From the NCBI RefSeq assembly GCF_001902295.1, contig NZ_CP018335.1:3906001-3970000 (forward strand): DNA of 64,000 bases, written 5' to 3'. The translations under genes and the position numbers were made by a program. This document shows, one piece after another, positions 18,599-27,638 of the stretch. Every line of letters starts with the position of its first letter. Position 1 is the stretch's first letter. Under the pieces are notes generated by a model. The model worked only from the letters and a program-made list of their open reading frames with translations, ran no database searches and was not told the DNA's origin. The stretch is from Clostridium kluyveri. GTDB lineage: Bacteria; Bacillota; Clostridia; Clostridiales; Clostridiaceae.

Positions 18599-19165
18599 TC
18601 ACTTTTTCTTATTATTAATTATTTCTCGAATATAATCTAAACTTTCTTCAGCCCAATAAATGTGAGATTCAACATCATGAAAACCTCTACTAAGTGCTAT
18701 TTTCCAATAATAAACTTCATCCTCTCTATCAAACATTTGTAGATATTCTCCAAGTTTATTTTCAACTGATTTAAGGTTTTCATAATCTCTTTTATACTTT
18801 TTTAATCTTTCTTGAAGCTGAAAAAATAATTTTTCAAAACCTACATTTGAGGATAAAAAAACTCTCGATAAAAAAGCATTACGGTTATCCTCGTCTATTT
18901 CATCAGGGACATTAGTAAGCCATTCTTTCAGGTAGGATAACCCTTGTTCAGTAATGCTATATATACGCTTAGATGGACCCTTATCACTTGGTTTTACTAC
19001 AGAAACTATGTAACCTTTTTCCTCTAATGTTTTTAATTCACGATAAATTTGACTTGTTTGAGCTGACCAAAAAAAGTTAATAGAATCATCGAAAATCTTT
19101 TTCAAATCATAACCAGTCATAGAAGCATAATTTAGCAAACCTAATAGGGTGTATGATAATGACAT
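18599..19165 (-). CDS. PadR family transcriptional regulator with C-terminal Vir-type domain
   Basis: A 188-residue regulator. The winged helix starts SLSYTLLGLLNYASMTGYDLKKIF, with recognition helix SQIYRELKTLEEKGYI and wing RIYSITEQG. The C-terminal half is a helical coiled dimer domain (LQERLKKYKRDYENL...), as in PadR subfamily 1. The frame is open nine codons upstream, but AAGGAGTG fits the ATG at 19165. First gene of a two-gene operon with the toroid-like protein, its likely target. Confidence 0.9.
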   Translation of the reverse strand: MSLSYTLLGLLNYASMTGYDLKKIFDDSINFFWSAQTSQIYRELKTLEEKGYIVSVVKPSDKGPSKRIYSITEQGLSYLKEWLTNVPDEIDEDNRNAFLSRVFLSSNVGFEKLFFQLQERLKKYKRDYENLKSVENKLGEYLQMFDREDEVYYWKIALSRGFHDVESHIYWAEESLDYIREIINNKKK

Positions 19166-19384
19166 GAAATCACTCCTTAAACTATTATACATTTACTATA
19201 GCATAAGTAGAATAGATAATCAATTTTGAAACAAATAACGTTTTAAGCATTTATAAAAAGACTGAATTTACTCATTTATGCTAATTACTCATTATTCGTA
19301 ATTTGCGGAGTAACCTACTCTAAAAGCAAGCTTATCTTTAAGTAAACTTGCTTTCAGAAATATAACGGATTTACCTTATTTTAA

Positions 19385-19436
19385 AATAGGTATTCTTTCA
19401 TCCATATTCAATTCAAAATTGCCATAAGGATTAATA
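19385..19436 (-). pseudogene. Remnant of a Tn3 TnpA C-terminus (minus strand)
   Basis: On the minus strand it reads INPYGNFELNMDERIPI, matching the last residues of the TnpA at 11414 (NPYGNFDLDMNERIPID). A second copy of the same tail lies 19 bp away in the opposite direction. Only about 17 codons remain. Confidence 0.65.
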
Positions 19437-19454
19437 TATAATCACGTAAATCCG

Positions 19455-19526
19455 TATGGCAATTTTGACTTAGATATGAATGTAAGAATTCCAATAGATA
19501 CCTATAAAAATTCAGTACAAGCATAA
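19455..19526 (+). pseudogene. Remnant of a Tn3 TnpA C-terminus (plus strand)
   Basis: It reads YGNFDLDMNVRIPIDTYKNS and VQA then a stop, the terminal 23 codons of a TnpA close to that at 11414. With the minus-strand copy it forms an inverted pair, so at least two extra Tn3 elements ended here. The remaining part of 19166-19739 holds a hairpin (19546-19577) and a decayed terminal repeat (TACTTTGCCCC, about 19579-19592). Confidence 0.7.
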
Positions 19527-19739
19527 TAGAATTGTTATATAGAAATCTACTTTATGTTTACATTAGATCTAAAGTAGATTCCTACTTTGCCCCTTTATAT
19601 AGTAATGACTTCAAACAAATATAATGATATACTAAGTATATACTTTATAGGTAAAGGAAGTTGTTGCTTTTAATAAATACAAACACCGAGAAATAACTGG
19701 AACTAAAGCTATGGAAGAACAGTGGGGAGGAAAAAGTAT

Positions 19740-20420
19740 ATGATCACCAATAACACTGAAGGAGAAAAGTGGAAAATATCGACCAGGTTTCAAACTATCC
19801 TTATTGCTTTTGGTATAATATCTTCAATTATCTATGTTATCACCGACATAGTCGCATCTGTTATGTGGAGTGATTATAGTCGTACATCACAAACTATCAG
19901 TGAATTAATTGCGGTCGATGCGCCAACCAGACTGTATGTAGCTATACTTTTTATTATTTATGATCTGTTGATATATGCATATGGTGTTGGTATTATACTC
20001 TCTTCAAATAATAAACGAGCCCTTAAAATTGCAGCATTTCTGATTATTGCAAAAGAGATTCTTGGATTGGTGGCTACGTTATTCTTTCCAATACATCTAC
20101 GAGGAGTGGAAGGTAGTTTTTCGGATACGATGCATGGAATTTTAACAGCAGCAGGAGTTTTTCTATGTATGTTTCCGGCAATGATAGCAGGATCGATATC
20201 CTTTAAAGGGGTATTTAGGGTCTATTCAATTATTACAATGATATTGTTTGTTATTTTTGGCATATTGACTGGCTCGGATCAACCTAAATACGCTTTAAAT
20301 ATGCCTACACCCATGATGGGTGTTTGGGAGCGTATTAATATTTATGGATACATGTTATGGATTGTAGTATTGTCTATTAAGCTTTTAAGATTGAAAAGAG
20401 TGAACGAATCGTCAAAATAG
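19740..20420 (+). CDS. DUF998 family membrane protein
   Basis: A 226-residue protein with six membrane helices and the DUF998 pattern: SDYSRTSQTISELIAVDAPT after helix 1, FPIHLRG after helix 3, and DTMHGILTAAG. Family function is unknown. The GTG six codons upstream lies inside the GGGGAGG site, so the ATG is preferred. It is cargo in the island; no partner gene nearby suggests a role. Confidence 0.85.
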   Translation: MITNNTEGEKWKISTRFQTILIAFGIISSIIYVITDIVASVMWSDYSRTSQTISELIAVDAPTRLYVAILFIIYDLLIYAYGVGIILSSNNKRALKIAAFLIIAKEILGLVATLFFPIHLRGVEGSFSDTMHGILTAAGVFLCMFPAMIAGSISFKGVFRVYSIITMILFVIFGILTGSDQPKYALNMPTPMMGVWERINIYGYMLWIVVLSIKLLRLKRVNESSK

Positions 20421-20608
20421 ATAGATTAAATAGGAAAATAAGTATTTAATATTGTTTCACTTAAAACAAGTAATCTCTAAAAACAGCTATTTTACTGGAT
20501 TTTTAATGCTGATTTGCACTTCATAACACGTTTGCTGGTATTAGGCCTTATAAATGAAGTCAAATATGAAGCCAAATAACTTTATTTATTAAGAAAGAGG
20601 GTATTATA

Positions 20609-20794
20609 GTGAGAGCATTTCAATTGGTAATAGCAGTTATTACTGTATTAATGATGTTTGGCATGTTTGGAATGAGCATATGGATCAATTCCAAGTTTTC
20701 AGTCAGTGGAGTAGCCCAATGTTACATGCCAATAAATATTATTACTACAGTGCTTGTACTTATAACCGTAATAACGATTTTTATAAGGAAATAG
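20609..20794 (+). CDS. Small two-helix membrane protein, hypothetical
   Basis: A 61-residue protein with two hydrophobic segments (about 5-27 and 41-58), starting with GTG behind AGAGGG. No family recognised. Its stop codon lies two bases before a Tn3-type terminal repeat (20797), so its original 3' end may have been cut by that insertion. Confidence 0.5.
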   Translation: MRAFQLVIAVITVLMMFGMFGMSIWINSKFSVSGVAQCYMPINIITTVLVLITVITIFIRK

Positions 20795-20796
20795 TT

Positions 20797-20905
20797 GGGG
20801 TAATACCAGTAGCTCTGTAACCAGGGGCAAAGTAAATTATTAATAGTCGTTCTGAGTATTTTCAATGTTACACAACACACTTTTGTAACATTCACTTTCT
20901 TTATT
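20797..20905 (+). repeat. Tn3-type terminal repeat plus recombination-site core, copy 1
   Basis: It starts GGGGTAATACCAGTAGC, runs on to a GGGGCAAAGTAAATTATT block, and ends with ATGTTACA ... TGTAACAT, an inverted pair. A direct copy lies at 28333-28440. It looks like the left end and internal resolution site of a TnpI-type (Tn4430-like) transposon. No tnpI follows this copy; the PadR/FtsW cargo does. Confidence 0.7.
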
Positions 20906-21107
20906 TAGCAGTGATGTTATCTATTTTATATGAAAAGCAAGTATAATGGGTTGCTACTACAATAATTAGTGGCAGCTTTTGTGTATAACGAATAGTAATG
21001 TTCTTTATATACTAAAGTAATTATTGAATTTTTGTGTTCAAGAAAAGAATATTGATGAATATATCAAACAATTATATAGAGAATCTTCTAACTAAGTTTA
21101 AATTTTA

Positions 21108-21160
21108 TTGACATACCTCGAATATCTATGTATAATTTATTACATAGATATTCGAGGTAT
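21108..21160 (+). promoter_or_regulatory. PadR promoter with 20-bp perfect inverted repeat
   Basis: A consensus promoter (TTGACA at 21108-21113, 17-bp spacer, TATAAT at 21131-21136) is buried in an inverted repeat with 20-bp perfect arms (21113-21132 and 21141-21160, 8-bp spacer). A bound PadR dimer would cover both promoter elements. Position and symmetry strongly suggest autorepression of the operon that follows. Confidence 0.85.
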
Positions 21161-21183
21161 TAATAGTTTAGGAGGTGTACATT

Positions 21184-21525
21184 TTGAATTTTGATAAAAG
21201 TCTTATAGCAGGGAGTACAGTGCTTATGGTTTTACATCTGCTTGGTACTCAAGATATGTATGGATATCAAATGGTGAAGGAGTTAGAAAAGCGTTCAGAA
21301 AACACTTTTACCCTTAAGGAGGGTACATTATACCCTATACTTCATTCTCTTGAAAAAAACGGATTAGTTGTTTCGTATGTATCATATGGACAATCAGGAA
21401 GAAAACGGAAATATTATCAAATAACAAAGAACGGGAAAAAACAGCTAGCTGACAAAAAAAAGGAATGGTTGATATTCAGCGAAACAGTAAATAAAGTCAT
21501 TAGGGGGAGTATTTATGCACTATAA
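21184..21525 (+). CDS. PadR family transcriptional regulator
   Basis: A 113-residue winged-helix protein. GYQMVKELEKRSENTF, recognition stretch EGTLYPILHSLEKNGLV and wing GRKRKYYQITKNGK are the PadR core. It starts at TTG with AGGAGGTG 6 bp ahead; the GTG at 21175 would lie inside that site. Its last codons overlap the FtsW-like gene by 11 bp, so they are translationally coupled. The 20-bp palindrome over the promoter is its presumed operator. Confidence 0.92.
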   Translation: MNFDKSLIAGSTVLMVLHLLGTQDMYGYQMVKELEKRSENTFTLKEGTLYPILHSLEKNGLVVSYVSYGQSGRKRKYYQITKNGKKQLADKKKEWLIFSETVNKVIRGSIYAL

Positions 21526-22822
21526 TAACGATAAATTTATTCAAAAAGTATGTGAACAGATAGGCTTTAAAGCTGCTCGCAAAGGAATAGAACAAGAATT
21601 AAAGGCACATATTGATGATAATATAGAACAGTTTATAGCTCAAGGTTTAGATGAAAAAACTGCAATTATAAAGGCTACTGAGTGTATGGGAGATCCTATT
21701 GAAATAGGAGAAGCACTTAACAGGATACATAGACCTCAAACTGAGTGGGGTGTGATAAGTTTAGTTATTTTACTTAGTATATTTGGTATTGGCACAATGT
21801 TTTTTATAGGAGATTTACCGGCTGGTAGTAGCAGTATATTTGGGAAAAAACAAATTGTATATGCAATACTTGGCATGGGTTTTTTAGTTGGAATATACCT
21901 ATTTGATTATATGAAACTTTGTAAATATGGTAGAAAGATATTTTTATCTGGCATTATTTTAACCATTACTACTGTATTATTTGGTACCAATGAGAATGGT
22001 ATATTATGCTTAAAGATGGGAGAGATTACCTTTACAACAGCGTTTATTTGCAACTTAATGTTTATGATATATGTTATTGCTGAATTAAGCAAATGCAGGG
22101 GAGAAGGAATAATCGCTTTTTTAAAAATATGCTCATTATGTGCAATATCACTTATTTTATTGTTTTTTAATATGGCATTTGCTCTTAGTCTTATTATGCT
22201 AATAGTATATGCAATCATTCTTACAGTTGCTGCAATAAAAGGGCATTTCAATTATGAGAAAAGATGGAGTTACATATGTGCTACATGGGGAATTAGTGTT
22301 ATATCATTAATTGCACTTATTCCACATATGATGTTAATTAATTACAATCCGCATAATAGTGAATATTCGACTAATATGGTAAGCAAGTACTTGGAAGGCT
22401 CTCAATGGATTGGAAAGTCTGCATTTTTAAATGCGCATGGATGGAGGTATTTACCTAAACATTGGGCGGACTATTTTTTAACAATAATTATCACTAATTT
22501 TGGATGGATTATTGGATGTCTTATAATATCATTTCTTATAGTACTTTTCAGTATCATGATATTTAGAACATTAAATTTAAAGAATACTTATGGATTTTAT
22601 TTGTCAGTGGGAATAGTTGTTTATTTAATAATTAATTTTGTTTTAAATATTTTAATAACAATGGGCTATGTTAATAATTTAGATTGCAACCTATCATTTA
22701 TTTCCTTCGGTGGAACAGACTATCTTAACAATATTTTTGTTGTAGGGTTGTTTCTATCAGTTTGGAGGAGAAACTTGATTATGCCATCAGATATGTATAG
22801 TAGCTTAACTCACTATAATTAG
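21515..22822 (+). CDS. FtsW/RodA/SpoVE-like protein with N-terminal permease-prefix domain
   Basis: A 435-residue protein. Residues 1-70 form a helical prefix (ELKAHIDDNIEQFIAQGLDEKTAIIKATECMGDP) of the HAAS/DUF1700 kind, common beside PadR regulators. About ten membrane helices follow. The C-terminal LSFISFGGTDYLNNIFVVGLF matches the FtsW/RodA PFISYGG loop. The conserved Asp of the glycosyltransferases was not confirmed. Such PadR-coupled FtsW paralogues may modify wall synthesis under envelope stress; that role is inference. Confidence 0.8.
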   Translation: MHYNNDKFIQKVCEQIGFKAARKGIEQELKAHIDDNIEQFIAQGLDEKTAIIKATECMGDPIEIGEALNRIHRPQTEWGVISLVILLSIFGIGTMFFIGDLPAGSSSIFGKKQIVYAILGMGFLVGIYLFDYMKLCKYGRKIFLSGIILTITTVLFGTNENGILCLKMGEITFTTAFICNLMFMIYVIAELSKCRGEGIIAFLKICSLCAISLILLFFNMAFALSLIMLIVYAIILTVAAIKGHFNYEKRWSYICATWGISVISLIALIPHMMLINYNPHNSEYSTNMVSKYLEGSQWIGKSAFLNAHGWRYLPKHWADYFLTIIITNFGWIIGCLIISFLIVLFSIMIFRTLNLKNTYGFYLSVGIVVYLIINFVLNILITMGYVNNLDCNLSFISFGGTDYLNNIFVVGLFLSVWRRNLIMPSDMYSSLTHYN

Positions 22823-22909
22823 TAATATTAAAATAAGCTTATTATGGAACAAAAATATGTAGGGGGCAGTATACATAAAGAATTTGGTACGATTTAAAGG
22901 GGGATAAAT

Positions 22910-23929
22910 ATGAAATCACAGATAAAGGACAATGGAGTGGTCGAAAGGAAAGCTCTAAAACGAAAAATCAAGATATTAATATGCACATTATTAGTATTAA
23001 TACTTGGAATTGTGTATGAACAAATCGGAGAACTTTTGGATAGTAATCGATTTCAACCACCAGGAAAAATTATAAATGTAAATGGACATAATATGCATAT
23101 TTTTGCAGAAGGAAAAGGCAATACAACAGTAGTTTTTGCATCAGGATGGAAAATACCATGCCCATATGTTGATTTTTATCCACTATATAGTGAAATATCA
23201 AAACGTACAAGAATAGCTGTGTATGATAGACCAGGGTATGGATGGAGTGAGGAGGCAAATACTCCTAGAAATATTGATGTTATAGCAAAGGAAATGCATG
23301 AGTTGCTTAAAAAATCGGGGGAAAGAGCTCCTTATATACTCGTTGGACACTCTATAGGGTCACTTGAAGTTATAAGATTTGCTCAATTATATAAAAATGA
23401 AGTTAAGGGCGTTGTTTTGATAGATGGATCAAATCCTAATATGTATTCAAATGCGGAAAAACCGTCAGTACTCGTTACTCTGCGTACATCAATATTTAAT
23501 AATTCAATTTATTTATTTAATAAAAGTGGCATAGCTAGATTACTATTAAATCTAATACCAAATTTTTATTCTTCAACTGTATTGGTTACTGCAAGAAATA
23601 ATTTTCAATTTGCTCCAGAAAATTTTAAAAAGCTTGATGCGGCAATGTTCTTAAAAACCTTTAATAATAGAAATCAAGTTGATGAAGCTAAGAATAAAGA
23701 GGTAAACGCTAGTAAAGTAGCATCAAATGGCTATATAAAAGATATACCTCTCAGAATAATCACATCTGAAGAAACAAACAGTTATAAAGAAGCTGGAAAA
23801 AATCAACGCAATTTTAAAAAATGGTCTGCAAATAGCAAGCAAATTATTGTGAAAGGAGCAGAACATGCCGTTCATTGGGGACATCCAGAAGTGATAAATA
23901 AAGAGATATTGGATTTACTAAACAACTGA
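22910..23929 (+). CDS. Alpha/beta hydrolase, membrane-anchored
   Basis: A 339-residue protein with an N-terminal signal anchor (about 24-42). The hydrolase fold has the oxyanion region FASGWKIPCPYVDFYPL, the DRPGYGWSE segment, the nucleophile elbow GHSIGSL (Ser in GHSIG), and a C-terminal catalytic His in GAEHAVHWGHPE. Substrate unknown. RBS AAGGGGG; it follows the FtsW-like gene by 87 bp and may be cotranscribed with the PadR operon. Confidence 0.88.
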   Translation: MKSQIKDNGVVERKALKRKIKILICTLLVLILGIVYEQIGELLDSNRFQPPGKIINVNGHNMHIFAEGKGNTTVVFASGWKIPCPYVDFYPLYSEISKRTRIAVYDRPGYGWSEEANTPRNIDVIAKEMHELLKKSGERAPYILVGHSIGSLEVIRFAQLYKNEVKGVVLIDGSNPNMYSNAEKPSVLVTLRTSIFNNSIYLFNKSGIARLLLNLIPNFYSSTVLVTARNNFQFAPENFKKLDAAMFLKTFNNRNQVDEAKNKEVNASKVASNGYIKDIPLRIITSEETNSYKEAGKNQRNFKKWSANSKQIIVKGAEHAVHWGHPEVINKEILDLLNN

Positions 23930-24135
23930 TATTGGTGATAGTGAACCCACATAAAATTAATATTATATAAAAAAATATTGCTCATTGATGATGATAAAAC
24001 ATATCTCGAAAGAGGTAAATATGATAATGTACTGCAAAAAATTACAGGTTATTGGAGTTGGAGATGTTGAACTCTTGCATCTTACAAAATAAGTTCCGTT
24101 AATTCGGAATATTCTTATATTGTTTACTGACTTAA

Positions 24136-24504
24136 CTAAAGCAAAAATACTCTAGTTTTATTTTATTTGAAAGTACCATAAACGTTGAATTAAATAACAA
24201 TGTTAAAGAAAAAGATTATGTTATTGAAAAATTAAATACCCAAACAACCAAACTAAATATCAAGAATGGCGAAGATATTCAATCTGTTAAAGATAAAGCA
24301 GAGCTGCAAAGCGAAAAGGAAATATTAGAATTAAAATCACAACATCAAGAGGAGAAACAGGAACTACAAAATAGGTATAACAAAGAAATTGAAGGATACC
24401 AGAATAAATATAAAGAATTATTAAAGGAGATGGAACAGAAGAAGGCTTCACGTACAACTACCACCAGAAAAAAACAGACTTCTAATACAAAAACTACTGA
24501 ATAA
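24136..24504 (+). pseudogene. Remnant of a coiled-coil protein gene
   Basis: An open stretch of 122 codons without a start codon or RBS. The last 90 codons are highly charged and helical (KAELQSEKEILELKSQHQEE, NRYNKEIEGYQNKYKELLKE) with a basic tail RTTTTRKKQ, like the C-terminus of a coiled-coil plasmid or phage protein. Family not recognised. It sits just before another decayed Tn3 terminal repeat. The 23930-24135 stretch before it shows only short broken frames. Confidence 0.5.
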
Positions 24505-24527
24505 ACCACACATTCATTTTACCTTCA

Positions 24528-24571
24528 GGAGTAAAAAGAGCATCCGTGTCATGTATTGAAAAGCAATGAAA
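24528..24571 (+). repeat. Decayed Tn3-type terminal repeat
   Basis: The stretch starting GGAGTAAAAAGAGCATCC and ending GTATTGAAAAGCAAT combines the first half of the 33992-end repeat (GAGCATCCGTG) with the second half of the outer island ends (GTCATGTACTGAAAAGC). It points rightwards, in the same sense as a left end. Confidence 0.6.
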
Positions 24572-24590
24572 TATATGATAAATATTAATA

Positions 24591-24624
24591 AAAAACAGTA
24601 TGATTGATAATCATACTGTTTTTT
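24591..24624 (+). terminator. Strong intrinsic terminator
   Basis: A 15-bp perfect stem (AAAAACAGTATGATT) with loop GAT and a T-run, symmetric enough for both strands. The rest of 24625-25065 contains no gene; it has two short TAGGTGC direct repeats near 24835-24860 and AT-rich sequence. Confidence 0.75.
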
Positions 24625-25065
24625 ATTGGCAAACAATCTTTAAAAAGTTGATTTACTTTAATAATGTAATAATACATTATTTTCAAATGTATGTAAATAA
24701 ATATAGATGCTATTAGGGGCAAGTCATATTCCATATATTAGACATAAAATATATAAAGTTTAAATTTTTAGGGAAAATGATGTATTTTCAATGATTAACA
24801 TTAATTAGTATTTGATATTAATACTCCGAAAATAGGTGCCTGGCATAGGTGCTTATTTTTTTACTTTAGATTTGTACCCCTATATACTAGAGGCTAAAAA
24901 CCTATTATTTTCAATAATCAAATTTATAGTTTTATACCTCTAAGTAGGTAAAGTATCAAGGTATGTGCGATAGGCATAAAGTTGATAATTTTTACCAATA
25001 ATAAAGTTTTTTTATTAAATATTTCAAAACAAAATAAAAGATTAGTAGTTAATTTACTAGCCTTA

Positions 25066-25863
25066 TTATCGGACATTATTTTTATTTATTATTTCAAGGT
25101 CTATCATTTCCTTCTGTTCTACTTCAGTTAAATCTCCAAAAGTTCTAAAGACAAATCCTTGGTTTTTCAAGTATGCTATTATTTCAGGCAGAGATTCTAC
25201 TGTAAAATGCTTATAATATGTGTCATGCATAAGTATTACTGCAATTTTTTTATTCTGACATTGATTTTTAACATTTCTTTTTATTTTCTCAACAGATACT
25301 TCATGACTGTCTGCATCACCTGAACAAACATTCCAATCTACATATTTTATTCCCTTATCATTTAAAGTCTTTTTTATTAAATTTAAGTTTGTTTTACTGA
25401 TTATCAGATTAGTTGAGCCGCCTGGTAATCGAGTATAATTTATAGGTTCTTTATTTGTTATCTTTTTTATTGTACTTTTACATATTTCATAATCATTAAT
25501 ATAAGCATCTAAACTTTTATATATTTTTTTATAATTATGAGAATAAGTATGAACTCCTATACACATACCACTATTACTTAATTCTTTTAGTGCTTCAGGA
25601 TTTTCTTCAGCCTTTATTCCAACCACAAAAAAGGTAGCCTTTATATTGTTGTCATTTAATATTTTTAATATTTTTCCTGTATTATTTACGCTTGGCCCGT
25701 CATCAAAAGTTAAGAATACTTCTTTAGGGCATTCCTGAATATTTTTAGACTTATTGTTGGATAGAGCTAAATTATCGGTATATCCAACACTCGAACAATT
25801 TGAACATATAAATAGTATTGTAATTATGAGGATACCACAGCGTAAACCACAAAACTTTTTCAT
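25066..25863 (-). CDS. Polysaccharide deacetylase (NodB domain) lipoprotein
   Basis: A 265-residue secreted protein with a signal ending in a possible lipobox (ICSNCSS). The NodB motifs are in order: motif 1 LTFDDGPS (about 52-59, catalytic base Asp and metal Asp), motif 2 HTYSHN (HXXXH metal ligands), motif 3 TRLPGGS, and the later LMHDT histidine. Family members remove acetyl groups from peptidoglycan or surface polysaccharide. RBS GAAGGTG. No operon partners. Island cargo. Confidence 0.9.
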   Translation of the reverse strand: MKKFCGLRCGILIITILFICSNCSSVGYTDNLALSNNKSKNIQECPKEVFLTFDDGPSVNNTGKILKILNDNNIKATFFVVGIKAEENPEALKELSNSGMCIGVHTYSHNYKKIYKSLDAYINDYEICKSTIKKITNKEPINYTRLPGGSTNLIISKTNLNLIKKTLNDKGIKYVDWNVCSGDADSHEVSVEKIKRNVKNQCQNKKIAVILMHDTYYKHFTVESLPEIIAYLKNQGFVFRTFGDLTEVEQKEMIDLEIINKNNVR

Positions 25864-26088
25864 AAAAAAAACACCTTCTTTAGTTTAAGAATATAAATTT
25901 ATACCTCAAACTTATCATTACCTTTATTCCATAAATGATTACGGTAATTTATTCTAAAACTGTTTTAGGTATAAATGTTTTTCTGTGAAAATCATTAGAG
26001 TTTCAAAATGTACCTGTACTATGGGTGTGGGTGAGAGGTATAATTGATGGGTAAATATGATTAGATATAAAAATTCATTGAATTAAAA

Positions 26089-26250
26089 TTTCCTTGTACC
26101 ATTTCAGGAAAGACGGATGATACAAGGAAACAAAACAATTAATGACTTTTTTAATATACCCTTCTTGGGGTGCAGCCAACAAAACCGACAAAACCCACGT
26201 TAAGAAAATTAATCCCATAAACGAGGGCTTTCCCTCTCTTTTTATTTTTG
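26089..26250 (+). promoter_or_regulatory. Structured attenuator leader of nhaA (candidate riboswitch)
   Basis: A 10-bp perfect stem (TTTCCTTGTA, 26089-26098, with 26121-26130) closes a 22-nt apical region. C- and A-rich linkers follow (GGGGTGCAGCC, ACCCACG), then a clear terminator (GAGGG / CCCTC, 26223-26236, with T-run) 40 bp before nhaA. A structured 5' part ahead of a terminator is the layout of a riboswitch. I cannot assign it to a named class. Confidence 0.55.
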
Positions 26251-26287
26251 TAAGATAATTTTAATGATATAAGAAAGGATACGAGGT

Positions 26288-27490
26288 ATGAAAAATAACA
26301 CAAACAATAGAACTTATAGTTTTTTAAACTTTTTTAGAAGCGAATCTTTTAGTGGAATAATATTATTAACTTGCACTGTTATTGCAATCCTACTAGCAAA
26401 TTTTAATTTTGCTCCAATTTACAATGAAATATTACATAAGAATATAACAATTGGGTATAAAGCAACATCTGTATCAATGCCAATTTCTCATTGGATTAAT
26501 GATGGATTAATGGCAGTATTTTTCTTTGTAATTGGTATGGAAATTAAGAAAGAGCTGTTAATTGGGGAGCTTAAATCCTTAAAAACAACTATACTGCCAA
26601 TTGCTGCTATAGGTGGAATAGTTGTACCTGCAATTCTCTATGCATTATTTAACTATAATCAACTAACTATCAATGGCTTCGGAATTCCTATGGCAACGGA
26701 TATTGCATTTGCATTAGGGGTAATTTCTTTAGTTGGTAAAAAAGCACCTAAGGGGATTGTAGTTTTTCTTACAGCTTTGGCTATAGTTGATGATTTGGGA
26801 GCAATTATTGTAATTGCAATATTTTATGGCACTGAAATATCATGGTTTTACTTTTTATTAAGCTTAGCTATTGTTGGTGTGCTTATATTAGCAAATAAAT
26901 TTAAAGTGAAATCTTCAGCTATTTTTATTATTATTGGAATTGTACTATGGTTTACTATGTTCAAATCAGGTATACATGCTACATTGGCAGGAGTATTACT
27001 TGGAATGATAATACCTGGTTCAAGAGATGAAGAAGTATTTAAAGAATCAATGCTAAATAAACTTGAACATGCAATATCACCATGTTCTTCTTATTTAATT
27101 ATGCCTATATTTGCATTAGCTAATGCAGGAGTAGTTATAAATATGAGCAGTCTTTCAACAATTATGTCAACACCTGTTAGCGTAGGAATTATTTTAGGAC
27201 TTTTCTTAGGAAAACAATTGGGTATATTTGGAGTTTCAACAATATTAGTAAAATTAGGTATTGCTAAGTTTCCTTTAGGAGTAAACCAAAAACACTTATA
27301 TGGTGCAAGTGTGCTTGGAGGCATTGGATTTACAATGTCAATATTTATTTCATCTTTATCATTTTCAGATGAAGCTATATTATCTACAGCAAAGATAAGT
27401 ATAATAGCAGCTTCGCTTTTATCTGCAATATGGGGATTAATAATTTTTGCACTTATAAAACCTGAAACTGATAATGTGAATATTGTTTAA
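26288..27490 (+). CDS. nhaA: Na+/H+ antiporter NhaA
   Basis: A 400-residue, about 12-helix antiporter. NhaA signatures are the GMEIKKELLIGEL segment, MATDIAFALGV (TDIAFA, helix IV crossing), and the ion-binding Asp pair in TALAIVDDLGAI. Function: exports Na+ in exchange for protons, for salt and pH homeostasis. RBS AAAGGA. It follows an attenuator-like leader, suggesting conditional expression. It ends without an obvious terminator, facing arsC. Unusual as transposon cargo. Confidence 0.93.
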   Translation: MKNNTNNRTYSFLNFFRSESFSGIILLTCTVIAILLANFNFAPIYNEILHKNITIGYKATSVSMPISHWINDGLMAVFFFVIGMEIKKELLIGELKSLKTTILPIAAIGGIVVPAILYALFNYNQLTINGFGIPMATDIAFALGVISLVGKKAPKGIVVFLTALAIVDDLGAIIVIAIFYGTEISWFYFLLSLAIVGVLILANKFKVKSSAIFIIIGIVLWFTMFKSGIHATLAGVLLGMIIPGSRDEEVFKESMLNKLEHAISPCSSYLIMPIFALANAGVVINMSSLSTIMSTPVSVGIILGLFLGKQLGIFGVSTILVKLGIAKFPLGVNQKHLYGASVLGGIGFTMSIFISSLSFSDEAILSTAKISIIAASLLSAIWGLIIFALIKPETDNVNIV

Positions 27491-27638
27491 GGATATATTT
27501 TTTGTATATTAAAAAGTAAATCTATGATATTTTTTGTTACACAATATTCTATGTGAATTTATGAACATCACCAGCTTAACATTTCTTAAATAAAATACAT
27601 TGGTCTTCTATTATAACTATGTACTAAAGTATAAGATA

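Noticed and set aside
23940..24090. A possible small gene after the hydrolase
   Set aside because: The frame (KILLIDDDKTYLERGKYD) is about 35 codons with no RBS and no recognisable family.
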